From contig CAPGBJ010000035.1 of assembly GCA_948616425.1 (NCBI GenBank), positions 1 through 64,000 of the forward strand: 64,000 nt of DNA, written 5' to 3'. A model generated the notes under the pieces. It saw only the letters and a list, made by a program, of their open reading frames with translations. It had not been told where the DNA came from and searched no databases. The DNA comes from an uncultured Oscillospiraceae bacterium. GTDB lineage: Bacteria > Bacillota > Clostridia > Oscillospirales > Oscillospiraceae. This document shows positions 24,512 to 30,982 of this stretch, in pieces (position 1 is the first letter of the stretch; every line of letters begins with the position of its first letter). The translations under genes were made by a program, and so were the position numbers.

Positions 24512-24548
24512 AGACAGCGGAAAAACGCCCCTTTTCACAGGTAGAGCT

Positions 24549-24577
24549 ACTATATCACGCCTGTCCCTGACCGTCAA
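24549..24577 (-). promoter_or_regulatory. Promoter of rpmG-secE-nusG-rplK-rplA
   Basis: TTGACG (24577-24572), 17 bases, TATAGT (24554-24549) on the minus strand. Confidence 0.82.
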
Positions 24578-24638
24578 GAGCTTTTTTCCCTTTTTCGTTA
24601 AAATTTCGTGAAGCTTTCTGGCGGCGGATAAAATAAGT

Positions 24639-24667
24639 TTGCATTCCACAGACAGGTATGGTATACT
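24639..24667 (+). promoter_or_regulatory. Promoter of the CNNM/CorC-type gene
   Basis: TTGCAT (24639-24644), 17 bases, TATACT (24662-24667). It leaves a leader of about 165 bases before the start codon. Confidence 0.8.
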
Positions 24668-24703
24668 CCTTGCTTAAATAACATGATAGAGAGTTTTTCC
24701 CAA

Positions 24704-24785
24704 TGTGTGGAAGTTTAAACCTTCTGCCCCCTCTTTCCCTATGCAGGGCAAGGGTTCCGCCCCACACGGTCTCACAATGCCCTGC
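24704..24785 (+). ncRNA. Candidate pseudoknot leader (riboswitch-like) before the CNNM/CorC gene
   Basis: Two helices interleave: TGTGTGG (24704-24710) with CCACACG (24762-24768), and GCAGGGCA (24743-24750) with TGCCCTGC (24778-24785). An alternative local hairpin CCCT-ATGC-AGGG uses the same bases as the second helix. Interleaving means an H-type pseudoknot. It matches no riboswitch consensus I can recall. Confidence 0.4.
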
Positions 24786-24841
24786 AACAGATGGTTTCCC
24801 AGCCAAGCAAATAAACAACAAAAGGAGTCGATCCTTCCCCT

Positions 24842-26098
24842 ATGGAATTAGACAGTACCAGTATTGCCATGCTCATCACCTTATGTATCCTGGTGGCCAT
24901 GTCCGCCTATTTCTCGGCCACCGAGACCGCCTACACCTCTCTCAACCGTATCCGACTGAAAACCCGGGCGGACAACGGCAGCCGCCGGGCCGCCAAGACC
25001 CTGGAACTGTCGGAGGAGTACGACAAGCTGCTGTCCACCATCCTCATCGGCAACAACATCGTCAACATTACCGCCACCACGGTATCCACCGTGCTGTGCA
25101 CCAAGTGGTTTCACCAGTATGGTCCCACAGTGGCCACGGTGGCCCTTACCATCATCATTCTGGTCTTTGGTGAGATCACCCCTAAGAGCATGTCCAAGGA
25201 GCGCCCGGAGGACTTCGCCATGTTTGCTCAGCCCCTACTTAAGCTGTTCATGGTGATTTTCACCCCTCTGAATTTCCTATTCGGCCAGTGGAAAAAACTG
25301 ATGAGCAAACTCTTCCGCTCCAAAGGGGATGACGGCATCACCGAAGAGGAGTTGGTGGGCATGGTGGATCAGGCCCAGACCGAAGGCGGTCTGGACGAAC
25401 ACGAGAGCGACCTGATCCGCAACGCCATCGAATTCAACGATCTGGAGGTCTCTGAAATTCTCACCCCTCGGGTGGACCTGACCGCCGCGGATGAGGAGAG
25501 CTCTATGGAGGAGATTGCCGCCCTCTTTGCCGAGACGGGCTACTCCCGCATCCCCCTCTACCATGAGACGGTAGACAATATCGTAGGTGTCATCCATGAG
25601 AAAGACTTCTACGCCGCCCGCTACCGAGGCGAGACCATGGTGTCTCATCTGAAAGCGCCGGTATTTTACACCACCGGCAACACCAGGGTCTTTGAACTGC
25701 TGCGCATTCTGCAGAAAAACAAGGTGCACATGGCGGTGGTGGTAGACGAATACGGCGGCACCCAGGGCATTGTCACGCTGGAGGACATTTTGGAGGAGCT
25801 GGTGGGTGAAATCTGGGATGAGCATGACGAGGTCATCGAAATCTTTCAGAAACAGCCCGATGAAAGCTACCTAATTGCCTGTTCTGCCGACCTGGACGAC
25901 ATGTACGACTTATTCCAGGTAAAGGGGACCTGCGATGCCGCCACCGTCTCCGGCTGGGTGTTGGAACAGGTCGGGCGGGTTCCCGAGGTGGGCGACCACT
26001 TCGAGGCCGAAGGCCTGGATGTCACCGTCACCCGAGTAGAACATCGGCGGGTGCTGGAGATCCAGGTGCGGGTATTACAGGACACCGAGGACAAATAA
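24842..26098 (+). CDS. CNNM-domain/CBS/CorC-type membrane protein (hemolysin C family)
   Basis: 418 residues: N-terminal membrane domain with three to four hydrophobic segments (about 1-170, including SATETAYTSLNRIRLK), a CBS pair (about 195-330, TPRVDLTAADEESSMEE, VVVDEYGGTQGIVTLEDILEE) and a C-terminal CorC domain. Related proteins export or handle Mg2+ and other divalent cations; the hemolysin name is historical. The start follows AAAGGAG with 13 bases between, a little long. The gene has its own promoter and a possible structured leader, which fits ion-responsive control (inference). Confidence 0.88.
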   Translation: MELDSTSIAMLITLCILVAMSAYFSATETAYTSLNRIRLKTRADNGSRRAAKTLELSEEYDKLLSTILIGNNIVNITATTVSTVLCTKWFHQYGPTVATVALTIIILVFGEITPKSMSKERPEDFAMFAQPLLKLFMVIFTPLNFLFGQWKKLMSKLFRSKGDDGITEEELVGMVDQAQTEGGLDEHESDLIRNAIEFNDLEVSEILTPRVDLTAADEESSMEEIAALFAETGYSRIPLYHETVDNIVGVIHEKDFYAARYRGETMVSHLKAPVFYTTGNTRVFELLRILQKNKVHMAVVVDEYGGTQGIVTLEDILEELVGEIWDEHDEVIEIFQKQPDESYLIACSADLDDMYDLFQVKGTCDAATVSGWVLEQVGRVPEVGDHFEAEGLDVTVTRVEHRRVLEIQVRVLQDTEDK

Positions 26099-26134
26099 TC
26101 AAAGGACCTGCCCTTTTGGGCAGGTCCTTTGATT
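26097..26134. terminator. Bidirectional terminator
   Basis: 17-bp stem AATCAAAGGACCTGCCC with its complement and a TTTT loop, between the CNNM gene and the convergent anti-sigma-like gene. Confidence 0.88.
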
Positions 26135-26753
26135 ACGCCGAGGGGGTCACGGGGTCAAACAAAACCCACTGCTCCTCCATCTCCACCACCAATCCCTGGT
26201 CCGTCATGGCGTACCGGGCGGCCAGATCATGGGAGAAGTTGGTCTGCCCATCCATCTCAGGCAAAGTGTTGGTGTAGGACACCACCGTTCTAATTTCGCT
26301 CTCCTCTACCGCCACAGCAACCACCTCGCCAGTGGAACAGTAAAGAATACCGCCCACCATAATGGCGTCGCAGAAGCCCTCTCCTCCAGGAATCCAGCCA
26401 GGTTGTTCCTCCCTTTGGCCGGAACTGTCGGGCTCTGGGAGGGGGCACGTATCCCCATCACCCAGGCTGCCGTCCGCCTCCTCTGGCGGCGCCATATTTC
26501 CCCCTGCCGGAGTGTTGGGGGCGCTAGAGGCGGGCCAGCCTTCCGTAGCCATGCCCCCGCTGTACCCATTACCTCCGCTCATACCCAGCTGGGCCAGGCC
26601 GTAGACCAAAGCCACCACCACGGTGAAGCAGGCTGCCAGCCCCAGCCACTCCCTGTGAGCCATCCGGCCCCTGGGACGGCTGTATCGCTCCGCCTCCTGG
26701 ATCAGATCATCATCCACCAGGCCCATAGCGTCTAAAATATGTTCCGCATTCAT
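26133..26753 (-). CDS. Probable membrane anti-sigma partner
   Basis: 206 residues: cytoplasmic N-terminus (MNAEHILDAMGLVDDDLI), one membrane segment (about residues 36-58), then a low-complexity Gly/Pro-rich linker and an extracellular C-terminal domain. No zinc-finger motif is visible. Its start codon overlaps the sigma stop (ATGA), so the two proteins are translationally coupled, which is why I call it an anti-sigma partner. Signal unknown. Confidence 0.62.
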   Translation of the reverse strand: MNAEHILDAMGLVDDDLIQEAERYSRPRGRMAHREWLGLAACFTVVVALVYGLAQLGMSGGNGYSGGMATEGWPASSAPNTPAGGNMAPPEEADGSLGDGDTCPLPEPDSSGQREEQPGWIPGGEGFCDAIMVGGILYCSTGEVVAVAVEESEIRTVVSYTNTLPEMDGQTNFSHDLAARYAMTDQGLVVEMEEQWVLFDPVTPSA

Positions 26754-27310
26754 ATCGCCACTCCCTCCCGCTCCAGTTCCAATTTCAGCCTGCCTCGCAT
26801 TCTGTGAAGCCGGGACTTCACCTGTCCCGTGGTCATTCCAAAACGGAGCGCCAACTCGCCCAGAGGCTCCAGGTGGAAGTACCGCCGGACAAACAGCGCC
26901 CGGTCCGTCTGGTCCTGCTGGCGGAGAAAGGCCGAGATGAGGGCCGCCGTCTCCCTGGCCTCCAGGTTTTCATCCAGGCGGCTGCGGTCGGGCAGGCAGT
27001 CCTCCAGCTCATGGAGGGCCACCTCCACCTGGCTGCCCCCCCGTTTGGCCGCCCGAGCCCGCCGCCACCGATCCAGGGACAGATTTCGGGTCAGCTTGCC
27101 GAAGAAGGCGGACAAAATCACCGGCCGCTGGGGCGGTATCGTGTTCCAGGCCCGGAGCCAGGTGTCGTTGACACACTCCTCCGCATCCTCCTCCCGCTCC
27201 AGAATGCGCCGGGCGATGGTGTGGCAGTAGGGGCCATATTTCTCCTCACTGACCACAATAGCCTGCTGGGAGCGGGCCCAGTACAGGTCGATAATAGCTG
27301 TATCCTCCAT
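26750..27310 (-). CDS. Sigma-70 family (ECF-type) RNA polymerase sigma factor
   Basis: 186 residues. Region 2 (YGPYCHTIARRILEREEDAE, VNDTWLRAWNTIPP, FFGKLTRNLSLDRWR) and region 4 (LGELALRFGMTTGQVKSRL). Start at 27310 with AGGAGG seven bases before. Coupled to the membrane protein downstream. A MITE-like inverted repeat ends about 46 bases upstream and may have altered its promoter. Confidence 0.88.
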   Translation of the reverse strand: MEDTAIIDLYWARSQQAIVVSEEKYGPYCHTIARRILEREEDAEECVNDTWLRAWNTIPPQRPVILSAFFGKLTRNLSLDRWRRARAAKRGGSQVEVALHELEDCLPDRSRLDENLEARETAALISAFLRQQDQTDRALFVRRYFHLEPLGELALRFGMTTGQVKSRLHRMRGRLKLELEREGVAI

Positions 27311-27356
27311 GGTCGGTCCTCCTGTTTCTCTCTAGTACATCCAAAATCCCCTCTGG

Positions 27357-27483
27357 TATAGTCGACGCACTTGAGAAGAGGTAAAAAGGAGGGGAAGGAA
27401 AAATGGCGCGGGGCAAGACGACAACGCCGCCCTGTACCATGTTAACCGCCGAACTTTACCGGTTTTCAAGTGAGTCGACTATA
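27357..27483. mobile_element. MITE-like element with 18-bp terminal inverted repeats
   Basis: 127 bases bounded by TATAGTCGAC...CACTTGA and its reverse complement (17 of 18 positions match); a GGTAAA match at the same inner offset extends both arms. TA at both ends could be a mariner/IS630-type target duplication. It encodes nothing. Non-autonomous status is inferred. Confidence 0.5.
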
Positions 27484-27522
27484 AAGGACAACTTTTCGCG
27501 CTCGCCTCACAATAATAGACGC

Positions 27523-27561
27523 AAAAACCGCGCCAAAGGTTTCCACTCTGGCGCGGTTTTT
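27523..27561 (-). terminator. Terminator of the flavin reductase-rubredoxin gene
   Basis: Stem AAACCGCGCCA/TGGCGCGGTTT with T-runs, nine bases after the stop codon. Confidence 0.88.
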
Positions 27562-27569
27562 TTCATTTT

Positions 27570-28190
27570 TCAACCCAACAGTTCGAAGTCAGAGGCGGGG
27601 TGCTTGCACAGGGGACAGATATAATCGGCAGGCAGTTCATCCCCCTCGTAAACATAGCCGCAGACCTTGCACACCCAGCGTTTCTTTTCGCTGGAGGCAG
27701 GGGCGGCACCCGGCTTGGGTTTAATATGGGCCTGGTAGTAGGAGTAAGTGGCGCTGGGGGCGCTGGAGATCACACCGCCGTCCAGCACGTCGGCCAGGAA
27801 GAGGGTGTGGGTGCCCAGGTCCGTGGCGGACACCACCTTGCAGCTCAGCCAGGCGTTGGTCCCCTGGGTGACATAGCGGATACCGTCCGCGTCCTTACCA
27901 GTGTTCCCCTCAAACCCGGCAAATTTATCCACATCCCGACCGGACTGGAAGCCAAACCGCTGGAACAGGTCAAATTTTGCCTCCTCCGACAGGATGGAGA
28001 CAGTGAAGCGGCCGGTCTCCTTCACCATGTCGTGGGTGTAATTGCTCTTGTTGACAGCAATGACAATGCGGTTGGGGTCGGTGGTCACCTGGATGGCGGT
28101 GTTCGTGATACAGCCGTTGTCCTTGTCCCCCTGGCGGGCGGACAGGACGAACAGTCCATAGCTCAGGGAATACATAACCTTGTTATCCAT
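27570..28190 (-). CDS. Flavin reductase-rubredoxin fusion (high-molecular-weight rubredoxin type)
   Basis: 206 residues. Residues about 1-155 form an FMN-binding flavin reductase-like domain (YGLFVLSARQGDKDNGCITN, VAVNKSNYTHDMV). Residues about 168-206 form a rubredoxin with the four iron cysteines in CKVCGYVYEG and CPLCKHP. Such fusions pass electrons from NAD(P)H-linked carriers to oxygen- or peroxide-reducing flavoproteins in anaerobes. The divergent promoter has two TGGTAGAC boxes like those in the blaI operator. Confidence 0.9.
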   Translation of the reverse strand: MDNKVMYSLSYGLFVLSARQGDKDNGCITNTAIQVTTDPNRIVIAVNKSNYTHDMVKETGRFTVSILSEEAKFDLFQRFGFQSGRDVDKFAGFEGNTGKDADGIRYVTQGTNAWLSCKVVSATDLGTHTLFLADVLDGGVISSAPSATYSYYQAHIKPKPGAAPASSEKKRWVCKVCGYVYEGDELPADYICPLCKHPASDFELLG

Positions 28191-28232
28191 AGAAGTTCCT
28201 CCTTTATCTTGTCACCTGTACCTCTGGGGCCA

Positions 28233-28263
28233 GTCTACCATAGTTTTGCCCGAAAGTCTACCA
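28233..28263 (-). promoter_or_regulatory. Putative promoter/operator of the rubredoxin-fusion gene
   Basis: Minus strand TTGGTA, 16 bases, TATGGT; the sequence TGGTAGAC occurs at both hexamers (28263-28256 and 28240-28233). The same GTCTAC core forms the blaI operator. Confidence 0.5.
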
Positions 28264-28344
28264 ATAAATCTCTCGAAAGAAGACAAGCAGCAGATTTTCC
28301 CATGTGCGACAAGAATTCTGTGCCCCAAACGGGAAAATATTTGG

Positions 28345-28373
28345 TTGACACTGTAGACCATCTGTGCTATGAT
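28345..28373 (+). promoter_or_regulatory. Promoter of blaI-blaR1-type operon
   Basis: TTGACA (28345-28350), 17 bases, TATGAT (28368-28373). Confidence 0.85.
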
Positions 28374-28390
28374 AGGTCTACAAAGTAGAC
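28352..28390. promoter_or_regulatory. BlaI-type operator
   Basis: TGTAGACC (28352) and GGTCTACA (28375) frame the -10, and GTCTAC-AAA-GTAGAC (28376-28390) is a perfect dyad. BlaI/MecI repressors bind TACA/TGTA dyads. Confidence 0.65.
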
Positions 28391-28466
28391 TATATTCTCA
28401 AAGAGACACCGCCCACGGCTTTCTCTGCCAAAGGGAGCTGTGGGTGGACGAAAGGAGCAGCCCGCT

Positions 28467-28847
28467 ATGGACAACATCAACCTGACCAACAGCGAATGGT
28501 ATGTACTGGACTGTCTGTGGGAGAATTCCCCCATGACGGTGATGGAACTGGTGGCCGCCCTGGGGGAGCGGCCGGGCTGGGCCAAGAGCACTACCATCAC
28601 CACCCTGAGACGGATGGAGGCCAAGGGGCTGGTTCTGTGTCAGACCCTTGGGCGGACAAAGCACTACTCCCCCTCCGTCCGAAAGGACCAGGCTGTCCGG
28701 GGTGAGACCCGCTCCTTTCTGGACAAGGTCTACCAGGGGAGCGTGGGCCTGATGGTGTCCGCCATGGCCCAGGACAAGTCGCTGTCCCGGGAGGAGATCA
28801 ACCAGCTATATGAAATTCTGCGCAAGGCGGAGGAGGGGGAGACATGA
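28467..28847 (+). CDS. BlaI/MecI family repressor
   Basis: 126 residues from the ATG at 28467 (AAAGGAG nine bases before; a longer GTG frame from 28440 has none). Winged helix: LTNSEWYVLDCLWENSPMTV, KSTTITTLRRMEAKGL, then the C-terminal dimerisation segment. Pairs with the M56 protease sensor, whose start overlaps its stop (ATGA). In known systems BlaI is cleaved after the sensor is triggered. Likely represses its own operon and perhaps the divergent rubredoxin fusion. Confidence 0.92.
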   Translation: MDNINLTNSEWYVLDCLWENSPMTVMELVAALGERPGWAKSTTITTLRRMEAKGLVLCQTLGRTKHYSPSVRKDQAVRGETRSFLDKVYQGSVGLMVSAMAQDKSLSREEINQLYEILRKAEEGET

Positions 28848-30715
28848 CGCTGCTGATTCAATGGGCGGTTACCTCCAGCGTTCTCATCCTGATCGTGCTG
28901 GCGGTGCGGTTTTTGCTCAGGGACCGGCTGTCCGCCCGGCTGAAATACGCCCTGTGGGGGGTGGTCCTGCTGCGGCTGCTGGTACCCTTCCAAGTGGAGC
29001 TGCCCGCCGCCGTCGGCCAGGCGCTGCCGGTGCTGGCCTCCAATCTGGCCCCGGAGGTGGCCGACGTGGAGTTGTACGCCCTGCGGACCAACTCCCGCCC
29101 CCTTTCGGAGGACAGTCTGGCGGAGATGCGGGAGAGCGGCATTGACGCCGGCGCCGTCCTTGGCACCCAAGCCCCCATCTACACCTTCGGCAACCTTGAG
29201 GTGGAGGGCCACACCACCTGCCGCGTCCTCTCGGACACCGGCATCGACACCTATTTCTTCTACACCACACTGCCCAGGCTTCTGATGACCCTCTGGGCCG
29301 TCGGGGCGCTCTGCGCGATGGCGGTCATTTTCTGCTCCAACCGCCGCTTTCTGGGGCGGCTGAAGTACTACCGCCATGCGTTGGAGGGGGTTGACGCCCC
29401 CATCCCCGTCTACACGGCGGCACATCTGCCCTCCCCCTGTCTGTTCGGGGTGCTCCGGCCTGCCGTCTACCTCACTCCCGGGGCGGCGGAGGACGCGGCC
29501 ACCCTGCGCCATGTACTGGCCCACGAGCTGACCCACTACGCGCACCGGGACCACCTCTGGTCCCTGCTGCGGTGCCTGGCCCTGGCCCTCCACTGGTACA
29601 ACCCGCTGGTGTGGCTGGCGGTGGGGCTGTCAAAGGGGGACGGCGAGCTGGCCTGCGACGAAGGGGCAGTGGCGCGGCTGGGGGAGGTGGAGCGCATCCC
29701 CTACGGCCGCACCCTGGTGGACATGGTGGCCGCCAGGTCATTGCGTCCCGGGGACCTGCTGTCCTGCTCCACCGCTATGACTGGCGGAAAGAAGTCCATC
29801 CAGCAGCGGGTAGCCCAGATTGTAAAGAAGCCCGAGACTTTGAAGACCGCCCTGTTTGCCGTGATTGCTGTCGTCGCTCTGTCTGCTGTGTTCGTCTTTG
29901 CGGAGCGGGAGGAGCCGGTTCGGAACTTATACGGTTCGTACCGGTATCAGGTAAGTCATACCCAGGCGGTTCAGTTCTCCCCATCCCTCCTCTCCAGCCA
30001 GGCCTACCCCGATGCCATCACCGACCCCGACCTGCTGGAGAAAGCTCTGGACATTCTGGACTCGGCCGCCGACCTGCTGAATACCCCCGAGGAACTGGGG
30101 CTTGATCTGTCTGAAGCCCCGTTTCTATCTCCCCGCGTCACCCTGCTGGAGGACACGGACGGCAGCGCGGACGGACACACCTACCTGTTATACACCCATC
30201 GCCTGGGCGGCAGTCTTGAACGGTGCTATCTGGTCACACCCGCTGAAATCGGCGCGGAGTCCTACACCGTGGCGGCCGTGCTGGACCCCTCCACTCCAGG
30301 GGCTCTGGAACTGCTGGCCCGGACGCAGCGTCACCGGATAGAGGAGGACCTGACCCAGGTCACCGGCAACGTGGGACTGTCCTTCTCGGACCTAACCCCC
30401 GGCAAGGAGCAGGTGAAAGAACAGACGTTTATTGTCCAAGAGGTTTTATCCGATATTTCCTACTCGCTAACCTACGAAAGTCCGGTCCTCACTCTGGATT
30501 TTGGCCTGCGTACAGCGGACGGAACGGAAGTTGTTTGTCGTACGGCCTATGGCGGTGTTGCCAATGGTACGTTTGAGGGCATTTCTGCCGGCTCCTATCA
30601 GATATTCGTGCGGAATATGGGAGACCTCAACTATTACACCCAGCTCCCAACCTATCAGCCAGAATCAGGCAGAGACAACGCCACTGGGGCCGTTAATTTC
30701 CAGATTATTGAGTAG
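28844..30715 (+). CDS. M56 (BlaR1-type) membrane metalloprotease sensor
   Basis: 623 residues. Four hydrophobic segments around a zinc protease domain with HVLAHELTHYAHRD (HExxH) and the downstream acidic ligand in ELACDEGAV. The last membrane segment (about residues 320-340) is followed by about 290 extracellular residues. That domain lacks the penicillin-binding Ser-x-x-Lys/KTG pattern expected of BlaR1, so the stimulus may not be a beta-lactam. Partner of the BlaI-type repressor. No beta-lactamase gene is adjacent. Confidence 0.85.
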   Translation: MTLLIQWAVTSSVLILIVLAVRFLLRDRLSARLKYALWGVVLLRLLVPFQVELPAAVGQALPVLASNLAPEVADVELYALRTNSRPLSEDSLAEMRESGIDAGAVLGTQAPIYTFGNLEVEGHTTCRVLSDTGIDTYFFYTTLPRLLMTLWAVGALCAMAVIFCSNRRFLGRLKYYRHALEGVDAPIPVYTAAHLPSPCLFGVLRPAVYLTPGAAEDAATLRHVLAHELTHYAHRDHLWSLLRCLALALHWYNPLVWLAVGLSKGDGELACDEGAVARLGEVERIPYGRTLVDMVAARSLRPGDLLSCSTAMTGGKKSIQQRVAQIVKKPETLKTALFAVIAVVALSAVFVFAEREEPVRNLYGSYRYQVSHTQAVQFSPSLLSSQAYPDAITDPDLLEKALDILDSAADLLNTPEELGLDLSEAPFLSPRVTLLEDTDGSADGHTYLLYTHRLGGSLERCYLVTPAEIGAESYTVAAVLDPSTPGALELLARTQRHRIEEDLTQVTGNVGLSFSDLTPGKEQVKEQTFIVQEVLSDISYSLTYESPVLTLDFGLRTADGTEVVCRTAYGGVANGTFEGISAGSYQIFVRNMGDLNYYTQLPTYQPESGRDNATGAVNFQIIE

Positions 30716-30792
30716 AAAAACCAAAACGGTTCCTTTAAATCGGGCCCACAGACAGAACCGGATCGGGTCCACCCGGTCACCGGCAGCTAACG

Positions 30793-30829
30793 CAAAACCC
30801 CCGGCGGATTGAATCCGCCGGGGGTTTTG
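30793..30829 (+). terminator. Terminator after the M56 gene
   Basis: 16-bp stem CAAAACCCCCGGCGGA with complement, ending in TTTTG. Confidence 0.88.
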
Positions 30830-30906
30830 TCACTTTTGCGCACGGAAAGGGCCGTTAAATTCCCGCTTTTCTTCTCTTTTGCCCTGTTAAAAAGCCGTTA
30901 ATTCCG

Positions 30907-30935
30907 TTGTCTTTCCGACAAAAAATCAGTATCAT
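30907..30935 (+). promoter_or_regulatory. Promoter of the dehydratase-activase operon
   Basis: TTGTCT (30907-30912), 17 bases, TATCAT (30930-30935). The start near 30942 rules out the ATG at 30941 as start codon. Confidence 0.65.
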
Positions 30936-30982
30936 ATACCATGAAAAATAGGCTTCCAACTCCTGAAAGGCGGTTATTCCCT

